36,092 bases of DNA from CAYQTL01 sp964420405 (GTDB lineage: Bacteria > Acidobacteriota > Thermoanaerobaculia > Thermoanaerobaculales > Sulfomarinibacteraceae): assembly GCA_964420405.1 (NCBI GenBank), contig CAYQTL010000044.1, positions 1 through 36,092 on the forward strand. Direction: 5' to 3'. A model generated the notes under the pieces. It searched no databases. It worked only from the letters and a program-made list of their open reading frames with translations, and had not been told where the DNA came from. The translations under genes and the position numbers were made by a program. Positions 6,818 through 14,937 of the stretch are shown here, one piece after another. The stretch's first letter is position 1. The number at the start of each line of letters is the position of its first letter.

Positions 6818-8843
6818 GCCCGAGACCTGCGAGCTGGTCGCCGGCTGCGGCTGCGGACCGTCCGAGCCGGTGCGTCTCGCCGACTGGTGGCGGGTCGGCG
6901 TGGGGATCGTCATCGCGGCGAACGCCATGACGCTCAGCCTCGCCGTGAACACCTCGGAGGCGACGCCGGAGCACCGGCTGGTGATCCACGGCGTGCTGGC
7001 GGGCCTCGCCGCGGCGTGCCTCGCGATCCTCGGGTGGCCGCTGGCCCGCAACGCCTGGCGGGCGGCGCGCGCCCGGCGGGTGACGGTCGAGGCCATGTTC
7101 CTGGCCGGCATCGTGGGCGCACTGACCGCCTCGACGGTGGCGGCGGTCGGCGGCCCGGGCGAGGTCTACTTCGAGATCGTCTGCATCCTGCTCGTCGTCT
7201 ACACGCTCGGTCAGCAGCTCACCGCCCACGCCCAGCAGCGGGCGCTGGACGCGGCCGGAGGCTACGCTCCCGAGACCGCGGTCTGCACCGTCGTCGGGCC
7301 GGACGGGACGACCCGCGAGGCTCCGGTGGCGGCGGTCGCCGCCGGTGACCGGGTCCTCGTCGCGCCGGGAGCCTCGATCCCGGTGGACGGTGTGGTCGAG
7401 GACGGCGCCGCGTTCGTGCGGGAGGCGGAGATGACCGGGGAGCTGCAGCCCGTGGCGCGGCGGACGGGCGACGCCGTGTGGGCTGGCACGCAGTGCCTCG
7501 ACGCGAGCCTCGTGGTCCGGGCGACCGCCGCCGGCGGCCACCGCCGGATCGACCGGATCGTGGCGGCGGTCGAGCGCGCGCGATCGGAGCCGTCCGCGCT
7601 GGAGCGGCAGGCGGATCGCTGGGTCGCCCGCCTGCTGCCCGCCGTGCTGACCGTCGCCACGGTCACGTTCGGCCTCTGGTGGTGGCTCGACTCGCTGCCG
7701 CGCGGTCTGTTCAACGCCATGGCGGTGCTGCTGGTGGCGTGCCCGTGCGCCCTCGGCCTGGCGACACCGATCGCGGTGTGGGCGACGGTCGCGCGGCTCG
7801 CCTCGCGGGGGCTCGCGGCCCGCGGCGGCGACGTGGTCGAGGCCCTGGCTGCGGTCGACGCGGCGGTGTTCGACAAGACGGGCACCCTGACCGAGGCGCG
7901 GGCGGTGCTGGTGGACGTGGTGGTCGACCCGCCTGCCGGGATCGGCCGGGAGGAGGTGCTGGCGGCGGTCGCGGCGGTCGAGCGGACCAGCCGGCACCCG
8001 GTGGCGGCGGCCCTGACGGAGGCGGCACCCGAAGGGGCGCCGCCGGTCGCGGTGCGGTCGGTGGAGGTCGTGCCGGCGGCCGGCCTCCGGGCGCGGGTGG
8101 TGGTGGCCGGAAAGGAGCTCGAGCTGGTGGTGGGCGCCGCCGATCGGCTTCCGCAGCTCGAGGATCAGGGCTGGAGGCCTCTCCGGGAGCGTCTCGGCGG
8201 AACGACGACCGGGCGCGACCTGGCGGTCCTGATGGACGGCGTTGCGGTGGCTGCGGCGCGGGTGGACGAGCGGTTGCGGGCGTCGTGGCCGGCGGCGCTC
8301 GAGGCGTTGCGGGGGCTCGGCATCCGGACGCTGGTGATGACCGGCGACTCGGCGGAGCGGGCCCGGCTGACGGCCGCCGACGAGGTCGAGGCGGCGCTCG
8401 GCCCCGAGGACAAGCTGGCGCGGGTCCAGGCGTTGCGGGCGGCCGGGCGGACGGTGCTCTTCGTGGGCGACGGGGTGAACGACGCCGCGGCCATGGCCGC
8501 CTCGGACGTGGCCATCGGGGTCGCCACCGGCTCCGAGCTGGCGACCGAGGTCGGCGAGATCGAGTGGCGCGGCGACGACCTGCGGGCCGTTCCGTGGGCG
8601 ATCGAGACCGCGCGCTCCGCGATCTCGACCCTGCGCGGCAACTTCGCCTTCGCCATCTCCTACAACATCGTCGGCATCGCCCTGGCGGTGGGCGGCGTGC
8701 TGCACCCGGTGGCGGCGGCGGTCCTGATGACCTGCTCGAGCCTCGTGGTCACCTGGAGGGCGACCTCGGTGCTGCAGGCCGAGCAGGAGGAGCGGGTGGC
8801 GGCGAGCCTGCGGCGGCCGGCACCGGCGGGGGAGGCGGCATGA
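6798..8843 (+). CDS. ccoI: Copper-type P1B ATPase of cbb3 oxidase assembly (CcoI/FixI-like)
   Basis: 681 residues. Four N-terminal helices, the actuator loop motif M-T-G-E, the metal-binding C315-P-C317 motif in A-C-P-C-A-L-G-L, the phosphorylated Asp359 in D-K-T-G-T-L-T, an H-P motif in S-R-H-P-V and G-D-G-V-N-D near 557-562 define a heavy-metal P1B ATPase. The C-terminal M-T-C-S-S helix pair fits the copper group. Operon position just after ccoP indicates the CcoI role, supplying copper for CuB of CcoN. The usual N-terminal HMA domain is absent; instead a short Cys cluster (C-E-L-V-A-G-C-G-C-G) starts at about residue 10. Start ATG 6798 lies inside the ccoP tail (20-bp overlap) after a purine-rich site. 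Confidence 0.9.
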   Translation: MRPPAAEPETCELVAGCGCGPSEPVRLADWWRVGVGIVIAANAMTLSLAVNTSEATPEHRLVIHGVLAGLAAACLAILGWPLARNAWRAARARRVTVEAMFLAGIVGALTASTVAAVGGPGEVYFEIVCILLVVYTLGQQLTAHAQQRALDAAGGYAPETAVCTVVGPDGTTREAPVAAVAAGDRVLVAPGASIPVDGVVEDGAAFVREAEMTGELQPVARRTGDAVWAGTQCLDASLVVRATAAGGHRRIDRIVAAVERARSEPSALERQADRWVARLLPAVLTVATVTFGLWWWLDSLPRGLFNAMAVLLVACPCALGLATPIAVWATVARLASRGLAARGGDVVEALAAVDAAVFDKTGTLTEARAVLVDVVVDPPAGIGREEVLAAVAAVERTSRHPVAAALTEAAPEGAPPVAVRSVEVVPAAGLRARVVVAGKELELVVGAADRLPQLEDQGWRPLRERLGGTTTGRDLAVLMDGVAVAAARVDERLRASWPAALEALRGLGIRTLVMTGDSAERARLTAADEVEAALGPEDKLARVQALRAAGRTVLFVGDGVNDAAAMAASDVAIGVATGSELATEVGEIEWRGDDLRAVPWAIETARSAISTLRGNFAFAISYNIVGIALAVGGVLHPVAAAVLMTCSSLVVTWRATSVLQAEQEERVAASLRRPAPAGEAA

Positions 8844-9664
8844 GAGCTCGGCTGGTGGACCGTCCGTGGATCGCCTGGCTGCTGGCGGGAGCGGTGCTCG
8901 GGCAGGGGATCGGGCTGGTGCTGCTGGGGCGGCTCGAGCTGCGGACGGCTGTGCAGACGCTGGTTGTCGCGGCGGCGCTCGGGCTGCTCACCTGGCAGGC
9001 GTGGCGGGTGCGCATGCGGCTCAACCACCGGGTCGACATGCTGCTCGTGATGGGCGCCCTCGGCGGGCTCGGGATGCTCGCCGGCTGGTGGGTCGACCTC
9101 GGGTTCTCGGCCCCGCCACGGGAGGCCGGGTTCCACGAGGCGATGGGGCACGGGTGCGGTGGACATGGAGCTTCGGCGACGCAGGAGGCCGACTCCGTCG
9201 TCGGAGCGGAGGGTGGGGGCTGTTGCGAGGCCGAAGCGTCGGGAACGGGATCGGGATCGGGATCGGAACCCGGGGCCGCGGAGGGATCGGGACACGCGGG
9301 CCACGGGTTCTGGGCGATGGTGGGCAGCTGGATGACCGGGCTGATGCTGCTGGCGGCGGTCCCGCCCGGGCTCGTCCTGACGCGGTGCGCGGAGCTGGCG
9401 AGGTCGGGCTGGCGTCGCTGGATCTCGACCCACCTGGTGGGCAACGGGCTGATGGTCGCCGGCATGGTGTGGCTCGGCCACGCCATCGGACCGGCGGTCG
9501 CCGACCTGACCGGTTCCGCCGTCGTCGGCGGCCAGGTCGCGATGCTGCTCGGGATGCTCGTGGGCATGGAGGCGGGGATGTTCCTCGGCGAGGCCGTCCT
9601 CGGCCTGAAGCCCTGGCGCGAGTGGACCTGGCGGGGAACCACCGTACGGCCGGTCGGGCCCTGA
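8840..9664 (+). CDS. Membrane protein with His/Cys-rich loop, cbb3 operon
   Basis: 274 residues; family not recognised. It has about three helices before residue 90, a long non-membrane loop (about 91-156) and three or more helices after 158. The loop contains H-E-A-M-G-H-G-C-G-G-H-G (99-110), G-G-G-C-C (125-129) and G-H-A-G-H-G (151-156), which looks suited to binding copper or another soft metal. Between these motifs is a Gly-Ser run, G-T-G-S-G-S-G-S (135-142), encoded by a hexamer arm (9238-9267). Its ATG overlaps the ccoI stop (ATGA), so it is co-translated with the copper ATPase. A role in copper handling for cbb3 assembly is inferred from loop and context only; it is not similar by eye to CcoH or CcoG. 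Confidence 0.75.
   Translation: MRARLVDRPWIAWLLAGAVLGQGIGLVLLGRLELRTAVQTLVVAAALGLLTWQAWRVRMRLNHRVDMLLVMGALGGLGMLAGWWVDLGFSAPPREAGFHEAMGHGCGGHGASATQEADSVVGAEGGGCCEAEASGTGSGSGSEPGAAEGSGHAGHGFWAMVGSWMTGLMLLAAVPPGLVLTRCAELARSGWRRWISTHLVGNGLMVAGMVWLGHAIGPAVADLTGSAVVGGQVAMLLGMLVGMEAGMFLGEAVLGLKPWREWTWRGTTVRPVGP
9237..9267 (+). repeat. Lone hexamer arm inside a coding sequence
   Basis: C, then GTCGGG, AACGGG, ATCGGG, ATCGGG, ATCGGA: five units, plus-strand polarity, with the same outward ATCGGA end as the arms at 33646 and 35753. It is in frame in the His/Cys-rich membrane protein gene and encodes its Gly-Ser linker. GGGATCGGG recurs at 9283-9291 just outside it. Confidence 0.75.
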
Positions 9665-9745
9665 GGTCCTCCTCCGCTGCCGGTGGCGACTCCGCGGGGG
9701 GTGTCAGCCGCCGGGCCAACGGGCTCCGGACCGGGAGCGACGGGC

Positions 9746-9774
9746 TTGACCGTCGCCCGGGGAGGCTGGAGACT
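9746..9774 (+). promoter_or_regulatory. Promoter candidate, possibly for a leaderless mRNA
   Basis: TTGACC at 9746-9751, a 17-nt spacer and GAGACT at 9769-9774. The -10 is a weak match (3 of 6). Initiation about seven bases after it would fall on or next to the A of the ATG at 9781, implying a leaderless transcript for the zinc-ribbon gene. Confidence 0.35.
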
Positions 9775-9780
9775 GAAGCC

Positions 9781-9999
9781 ATGAGCGGGGAACGCCAGTA
9801 CGACGCACTCGAGGCCGCCGAGCTGTTCTGCCCGACCTGCCGGCGGGCCCAGCCCGTCCGACGGCACCTGCTGCTGGTGCTGCCGACCGGCACCAAGTAC
9901 GAGTACCGGTGTGGGGTGTGCGCCACTCCGGTGGGTGCGAAGGACGACAGCGACGCGTCCGAGTACCACTCGATCCTCTCCGGCCGGCGGCTCACCTGA
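9781..9999 (+). CDS. Small zinc-ribbon protein
   Basis: 72 residues with two CxxC pairs, C17-P-T-C20 and C44-G-V-C47, spaced as in a rubredoxin-like or zinc-ribbon fold, joined by a beta-hairpin-like stretch (H-L-L-L-V-L-P-T-G-T-K-Y-E-Y-R). The acidic C-terminus has no motif I know. No membrane segment or signal peptide. No good ribosome-binding site is seen; a weak promoter placed at the right distance suggests a leaderless mRNA. It stands between the cbb3 operon and the protease on the same strand, with its own spacer on both sides. Function unknown; a nucleic-acid- or protein-binding zinc domain is the most that can be said. Confidence 0.75.
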   Translation: MSGERQYDALEAAELFCPTCRRAQPVRRHLLLVLPTGTKYEYRCGVCATPVGAKDDSDASEYHSILSGRRLT

Positions 10000-10028
10000 G
10001 CTCGGCTCGTCCCCGGCGCCCGAGGACG

Positions 10029-10057
10029 TTGCCGCGCTCCGATGCGGGGTTTATATT
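10029..10057 (+). promoter_or_regulatory. Sigma70-like promoter of the secreted protease gene
   Basis: TTGCCG at 10029-10034, a 17-nt spacer and TATATT at 10052-10057, the most AT-rich hexamer in the neighbourhood. The transcript would start near 10064, leaving a leader of about 38 nt with AGGAGGTGAG just before the ATG. Confidence 0.6.
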
Positions 10058-10101
10058 CGGTTGGTGAGAACGCAATCAGGACTCGGTCTCAGGAGGTGAG
10101 G

Positions 10102-11370
10102 ATGACGACGATCGCTCGAGCTCTCGGAGCCTGTGTGCTCGTGGCCGGCGTGGCGGCGACGGCGGTGGCCGGTGACCGCTGTGCGGCGTCAGATTCGAAG
10201 GCGGGCGAGCCCCAGCGCCTGCAGGTGGGCGAGTACGAGTCGGTGGAGATCGCGACCGACCACCCCTACGCGGGCTCGGCGAGCGCCGGTCACGCCAGGC
10301 TGGCGGCGCGCCACGTCCTCACCCATCCGGGCGCGACCTACATCGCGCCCCACTTCTCGCGGTTCGAGCTCGCGCCCGGCGACTGGGTGGAGGTCCGCTC
10401 GCCGGACGGCTCGCGGTCGTGGAGGTACGAGGGCCACGGCAAGGGCGAGCTGGGTCGTACGGATGGCTTCTGGGGGATCCACATCCCAGGCGACACCGCG
10501 ATCGTCGAGCTGTTCGCGACCGGGGCGGAAGGCGGCTGGGGGTTCGAGATCGACCGCTACGCGCGCGGGACCGTGGACCTGTGGACCCCCGAGGCGATCT
10601 GCGGGCCCGACGACAAGGACTGGGCGAAGTGCTACCAGGCGGGCGACGCCGACATCTACGACCACTCGCGGGTCGTCGCGCGGCTGCTGATCCAGGGATC
10701 CGGGCTGTGCACTGGGTGGCTGGTGGGCAACGAAGGCCACGTGATGACCAACAACCACTGCATCACGACGGCGAGCGACGCTCTCAACACCGACTTCGAG
10801 TTCATGGCGGAGGGCAACTGCGGCCAGTTCTGCGGCATCCTCCAGTGCCCCGGGACGATCGCGGCGACCTCCTCGACCCTCATCCGGACGAGCGACCGGT
10901 GGGACTACTCGCTGGTGCAGCTGCCGGTCAACCCGACCGGGACCTACGGCTACGCACAGCTCCGGGCGAGCGGCCCGGTGGTCGGCGAACGGATCTACAT
11001 CCCGCAGCATCCCGGCGGCAAGGGCAAGCAGATCGCAGTCGATTCCTCTCACCCGCAGAACCCGTCCGGGTTCGGAGAGGTGGACAACATCGTCAACGCG
11101 AGCACCGGGGCGGGGCTGCGCCGCACGGCGTTGTACTTCGCCGACACCGAAGGCGGCTCCTCCGGCTCGCCGGTGTTCGCCCACTCGGACCACCGGGTGG
11201 TGGCGCTCCACTTCGGCGCCTTCGACTGCGTCACCAACGGCAACGGCGGGACCGCCATCGACGCGGTCATCGCCGATCTCGGGAACGACGTTCCGCAGGG
11301 CGCCCTCGGCATGTTCGAGGACGGGTTCGAGTCCGGCAACACCAGCGCCTGGTCCAGCGCGGTCCCGTGA
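10102..11370 (+). CDS. Secreted trypsin-like serine protease (S1 family)
   Basis: 422 residues. A signal peptide (residues 1 to about 23, ending A-V-A-G) is followed by a ~170-residue beta-rich N-terminal region and then a chymotrypsin-fold protease domain. The proposed catalytic triad is His219 (T-N-N-H-C), Asp268 (W-D-Y-S-L) and Ser354 (G-G-S-S-G-S-P), with several cysteines suggesting disulfides. The layout resembles the lysyl endopeptidase-like S1 proteases. The last ~20 residues contain F-E-D-G-F-E-S-G-N-T-S-A-W, a tail that recurs on otherwise unrelated secreted proteins in some Gram-negatives and may be a secretion or surface-sorting tag. Start ATG 10102 has an excellent ribosome-binding site (AGGAGGTGAG) and a clear promoter. 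It forms its own transcription unit. Confidence 0.9.
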   Translation: MTTIARALGACVLVAGVAATAVAGDRCAASDSKAGEPQRLQVGEYESVEIATDHPYAGSASAGHARLAARHVLTHPGATYIAPHFSRFELAPGDWVEVRSPDGSRSWRYEGHGKGELGRTDGFWGIHIPGDTAIVELFATGAEGGWGFEIDRYARGTVDLWTPEAICGPDDKDWAKCYQAGDADIYDHSRVVARLLIQGSGLCTGWLVGNEGHVMTNNHCITTASDALNTDFEFMAEGNCGQFCGILQCPGTIAATSSTLIRTSDRWDYSLVQLPVNPTGTYGYAQLRASGPVVGERIYIPQHPGGKGKQIAVDSSHPQNPSGFGEVDNIVNASTGAGLRRTALYFADTEGGSSGSPVFAHSDHRVVALHFGAFDCVTNGNGGTAIDAVIADLGNDVPQGALGMFEDGFESGNTSAWSSAVP

Positions 11371-11667
11371 GACCCGGTCCCGGGCCAGGGAAGAGCGGGA
11401 CCTCCCGCGTGTGATGCGCCGCGGCGGAGCAGATACGCAGGGCGCCACCGCGGCGGTCGTGGCGCCGTTCGCCGGCCGTGTGGTGGGTCCGGCGGAGCGC
11501 CGGTGACCGGTCCCGCCGGCGACGCGCCGGGGATGGTCCGGACCGGCGGACGGACCGGCCACCTCTTGGCGGGCGCCGCCTCCGACGCCGCCGCCGGCGC
11601 CCTCGGGGCAGACTGACGGGATGGACGCCACCGCCGGACAGTGGTGAGATCGCTCACCGGAGGCGGC
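11371..11667. other. Non-coding spacer
   Basis: 297 bp of very GC-rich DNA after the protease gene. A small inverted repeat (GCGGGA-CC-TCCCGC) near 11395 could contribute to termination, but there is no T-tract. Several short GGTCCGG/CCGGACC-type self-complementary stretches lie around 11500-11560. No gene or promoter could be supported. Confidence 0.5.
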
Positions 11668-12494
11668 ATGACCGACGTGCGGGCTTTCAACCGGGCGGCG
11701 TGGGACGCGCAGGTGGAGCAGGGCAACCGGTGGACGGTGCCGGTCACGGCCGGTCAGGTCGCAGCGGCGCGTCGCGGCGACTGGAGCGTCGTGCTCACTC
11801 CCCGGCGGCCCGTGCCACGGGAGTGGTTCGGGACCCTCGAGGGCGCCCGGGTGCTGTGTCTGGCCTCCGGCGGTGGGCAGCAGGGGCCGATCCTGGCGGC
11901 GGCCGGGGCGCGCGTGACGGTGCTGGACGGCTCGCCGCGCAAGCTCGAGCGCGACCGCTGGTGGCCGCCCGGGACGGCCTCGAGCTGGAGACGGTCCAGG
12001 GCGACATGCGCGACCTGTCCGGGTTCGGGGACGGCGACTTCGACCTCGTCTTCTTCCCGGTCGCCCACGTGTTCGTGCCGGACGTCCGACCGGTGTGGCG
12101 CGAGGCCGCGCGGGTGCTGCGCTCCGGAGGTGCTCTGCTGGCGGGGCTCGCGAGCCCCCTGGTCTACCTGCTCGGTGACGAGGAGGACGGCGAGGACCCG
12201 CTGCACGTGCTGCACGCGCTGCCGTACTCGGACCTGGAGCGGCGCACTCCGGTGGAGCTGGCGCGTTTCGCCGCCGAGGGACGACCGCTGGAGTTCGGGC
12301 ACACCCTGGAGGAGCTGCTCGGGGGCCAGCTCGCGGCCGGTCTCGTGCTGACGGCGCTCTACGAGGACGGCTGGGACGACGCCGAGCGGGGCATCGGCCG
12401 GTTCACGCCGACCTTCCTCGCAACCCGGGCGGTGCGGCTCGGGGCATCCGACTCGGAGCTCCTCTCACCAGCCGGCGACCCAGAGGCGTTGTAG
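11668..12494 (+). pseudogene. SAM-dependent class I methyltransferase, frameshifted
   Basis: Two frames are needed to read one protein. The first runs from ATG 11668 (ribosome-binding site GGAGGC) through R-A-F-N-R-A-A-W-D, the SAM-binding segment V-L-C-L-A-S-G-G-G-Q-Q and L-D-G-S-P-R-K-L-E-R-D-R. The second continues L-V-A-A-R-D-G-L-E-L, then Q-G-D-M-R-D-L and F-D-L-V-F-F-P-V-A-H to the stop at 12494. The switch is at 11958/11959, where restoring one base (CGC-CTG-GTG in place of CGC-TGG-TGG) joins them perfectly. The spliced product would be about 275 residues, the normal size for this small-molecule methyltransferase group. It is either a recent single-base deletion or a sequencing error. 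The substrate cannot be told. Confidence 0.85.
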
Positions 12495-12516
12495 ACTCGA
12501 GCCGGAGGGCGGCGGC

Positions 12517-12957
12517 GTGCGGTGGGACCTGAGATCGGGCCGGGTGAGGAGGGGCGCGGCGGTCGCCTGGGCGGGGTTGCTGGGGGTGCTCCTCGGCTGC
12601 ACCACGGCGACGCCTCCTGCGGAGGTCCCGCCCCTGCGGGTGCTCGCGGTCGTGGAGCCCGACGGCACCTTGAACCGCGACCTCACGGGGGTCGAGCCGC
12701 CGGACGTGGCGCGCCTCCACCGGCCCAGGATTCCCGAGCACACGCCGCTGCATCTGCTCCCGGCGGTCGTCGTCCTGCTCGCGACCGTCACGCCGTCGGG
12801 CGACGCCGAGGACATCCGCGTCATCCGGGGAGCCGCTCCCGATCTCGACGCGGCGGCCGCAGAGAGTCTCGCGAGGTGGCGGTTCCGTCCGGCGGTCCGG
12901 GGTGACCGGGCGGTGCCGGTCCGCGCCGAGTTCCGGATCGGCTTCCAGGTCCGGTGA
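12517..12957 (+). CDS. Lipoprotein with TonB-like C-terminal domain
   Basis: 146 residues from GTG 12517 (ribosome-binding site GGAGGG). An N-terminal basic region and hydrophobic helix end in the lipobox L-L-G-C with the lipidated Cys at residue 28. The last ~65 residues match the TonB C-terminal (energy transducer) pattern: V-T-P-S-G-D-A-E-D-I-R-V-I-R-G and then A-A-E-S-L-A-R-W-R-F-R-P-A. No proline-rich spacer and no ExbB/D partner are present, so it is not a classical TonB; stand-alone lipoproteins with this fold are common and of unknown function. It ends five bases from the convergent beta-barrel gene. Confidence 0.8.
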   Translation: MRWDLRSGRVRRGAAVAWAGLLGVLLGCTTATPPAEVPPLRVLAVVEPDGTLNRDLTGVEPPDVARLHRPRIPEHTPLHLLPAVVVLLATVTPSGDAEDIRVIRGAAPDLDAAAAESLARWRFRPAVRGDRAVPVRAEFRIGFQVR

Positions 12958-12962
12958 GCCGT

Positions 12963-13490
12963 TCAGAACGTGTAGATCAGCCTCGCCGCGTAGCTGTCGT
13001 AGTCGAGCTCGACCTCCTCGATCTCGACACTCGCCTGGTTGAACAGCACCTCGAGCCGGACCTTGCCGAGCACGTTGAGACCCAGGCCGAGCGCCCACAC
13101 GTCGCCGCCGTCCAGCTCGTCGATGTCACCGTCGAGCTCGAGGTAGCCGTAGCGACCGACCGCGTACAGCATCGGGATCAGCTGCATCCGGGCGACGGCG
13201 TAGGCGTGGACCGAGCTGATGTCGTCGTCGAACAGGTCGTCCGCGTCCCCGATCCCGCGCTCGAAACCGTACTCGGCGCCGAGACCGACGTCGATGATCG
13301 GGAAGTCGACGACGACCTCGAGGCCGAGGCTGTAGTGGGTGTCGGCGTCGATCGTGACGTCGCCGTCGAGCTCGCCATCGAAGTCGAGGCCGGCGGTCAG
13401 GTTGAACTCGAGCGGTCCGAGAGCGGCGGCCGGGGCTGCCGCGGCGAGGACGAGCACGCACGCTGCCAGCACGGAAAGGGGACGGATCAC
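12963..13490 (-). CDS. Predicted outer-membrane beta-barrel protein
   Basis: 175 residues from GTG 13490, preceded by AGGAGG at a good distance. A signal peptide (about residues 1-24, ending A-A-A-L-G) is followed by alternating polar/hydrophobic strands separated by short acidic turns (D-G-E-L-D-G-D, D-D-L-F-D-D-D). The protein ends in Y-T-F, the aromatic C-terminus recognised by the BAM complex. Length and strand number suit an eight-stranded barrel of the OmpW/OmpA-barrel size class. No specific ligand can be deduced. The many acidic turns could bind cations, which is speculation. Confidence 0.8.
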   Translation of the reverse strand: MIRPLSVLAACVLVLAAAAPAAALGPLEFNLTAGLDFDGELDGDVTIDADTHYSLGLEVVVDFPIIDVGLGAEYGFERGIGDADDLFDDDISSVHAYAVARMQLIPMLYAVGRYGYLELDGDIDELDGGDVWALGLGLNVLGKVRLEVLFNQASVEIEEVELDYDSYAARLIYTF

Positions 13491-13531
13491 GGCTGCACCT
13501 CCTGTGGCGCGAAGACTACCACGCGCCGCCC

Positions 13532-14830
13532 TCAGGAGAGCCGCTCGAGGACCTCCTCGAGGGTGGCCGAGCCGGCCGCCTCGTCGCCGCCTTCGCGGTA
13601 CGTCTGCAGCAGGGCCCTGGCGAGCGTGCCGACCTCGTCGCAGTCGTCGTCGTCGTCGTCGCCGTCCAGGCCGAGCACGGTGCCGACCAGCTCGCCGATG
13701 GTGAGGCGGTCGAGCGGACGGCCGGGGACGAGCCCTGTCGCTTCGTCCGACCGCGTCGCCTCGCGGAGGATCCGGCTCTCGAGCAGAGGGGCCATGTCCG
13801 TCTCGAGGTGCCCGGTGGGGACCTGGCTCCGCTCGGCCAGCTCGTCGAGGGTGGGCGGCTCGCTGCCGCGGTCGAAGTCGCGCGCGATCCTGATCATGGT
13901 GGCGAGCACCCGCTCGAGGCCGCCCCAGCCGATCCGGTGGCGGGCGAGGCGGGCCGCCAGCAGTGCCGGCAGGTGCTGCCGGGTGTACGCGATCTCGAGG
14001 CCCGCCAGGATGATGATCCACGTCACGTAGATCCACACCAGGAAGATCGGGATCACCGCCAGGGAGCCGTACAGGGTGCTGTACTGGACCGACTGGCCGA
14101 CCGAGCTCGCGAACAGGTGCTTGCCGGCCTCCCACGCCACGCTCGAGACGGCCGCCCCGGCGGCCGCGTGGCGCAGCCCCACGCCGGTGTTCGGCACGAT
14201 CACGTACATCAGCGTGAACGCGACGAAGGTGAGCAGGATCGGCAGCAGCCAGCCGACGGTCCGGGTGAGCGGGGCGATCACCGCGGCCCGGTCGGTCAGC
14301 AGCAGCGTCTGGACCCGCGCCGAGATCGACAGGCTGGCACCGATCAGCACCGACCCGAGCACCAGCACCGCCGTGTAGGAGGTGATCTTGGAGAGAAACC
14401 GCCGCGGGTGGCGGACGTGCCAGATGTCGTTGAAGTTGGACTCGATGTTGTCGAGCAGCAGGATGGTGGTCACGATCAGCAACAGGAATCCGAAGAACCC
14501 GAGGCTCGAGGCATTCTCGGTGAACTGGTTGATCCAGGTGGTGATCTCGTCCTGATGGGTCGGCACCAGCAGTGAGAACAGCATCTGCTCGGCACGGGCC
14601 TTGAGGTTCTCGAGCGCCCCGAAGGCCGCCAGCAGCGCGAACAGCACCGCCACCAGGGGGACCACGTTCAGCAGCGTGATGTAGGCCAGACCCGAAGCCC
14701 GGATGATCAGCTTGTTCTCCTGGACCTCGCCCCACCACACGGCCAGGAATCGGCCGAGTCGCCGGACGGCGGCGCGCCAACGGGCGCCGCCGGCGCCGTT
14801 CGAACCCGTCAGGAACGAGGGCAGGTGCAC
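13532..14830 (-). CDS. YihY/BrkB-family inner membrane protein
   Basis: 432 residues with about six transmembrane helices and a soluble C-terminal part. The N-terminal region carries the family pattern with A-S-G-L-A-Y-I-T-L-L-N-V-V-P-L, and later Y-V-I-V-P-N-T and the Y-G-S-L-A-V-I-P-I-F-L-V-W-I-Y signature. Function of the family is unsettled (once proposed as RNase BN, since withdrawn). The C-terminal ~150 residues form a winged-helix-like region (P-T-L-D-E-L-A-E-R-S) followed by a seven-Asp tract (D-G-D-D-D-D-D-D-C-D). I chose GTG 14830, which has GGAGG six bases upstream; longer starts enter the divergent promoter region. It is divergent from the NDH-2-like gene. Confidence 0.9.
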   Translation of the reverse strand: MHLPSFLTGSNGAGGARWRAAVRRLGRFLAVWWGEVQENKLIIRASGLAYITLLNVVPLVAVLFALLAAFGALENLKARAEQMLFSLLVPTHQDEITTWINQFTENASSLGFFGFLLLIVTTILLLDNIESNFNDIWHVRHPRRFLSKITSYTAVLVLGSVLIGASLSISARVQTLLLTDRAAVIAPLTRTVGWLLPILLTFVAFTLMYVIVPNTGVGLRHAAAGAAVSSVAWEAGKHLFASSVGQSVQYSTLYGSLAVIPIFLVWIYVTWIIILAGLEIAYTRQHLPALLAARLARHRIGWGGLERVLATMIRIARDFDRGSEPPTLDELAERSQVPTGHLETDMAPLLESRILREATRSDEATGLVPGRPLDRLTIGELVGTVLGLDGDDDDDDCDEVGTLARALLQTYREGGDEAAGSATLEEVLERLS

Positions 14831-14937
14831 GAACCTCCATCTTACCGGAGCGTGCCGGCGCGGGTCCGGCAATGCCTGCGGCCGGCGGCCTGTTACGCGC
14901 GGCGAGAGCGCGCACGGACTCCGGAAGGGAGGACGAC

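Noticed and set aside
12517..12957. True TonB protein
   Set aside because: It has a lipobox rather than a TonB anchor, no Pro-rich spacer and no exbBD nearby; only the C-terminal fold is shared.
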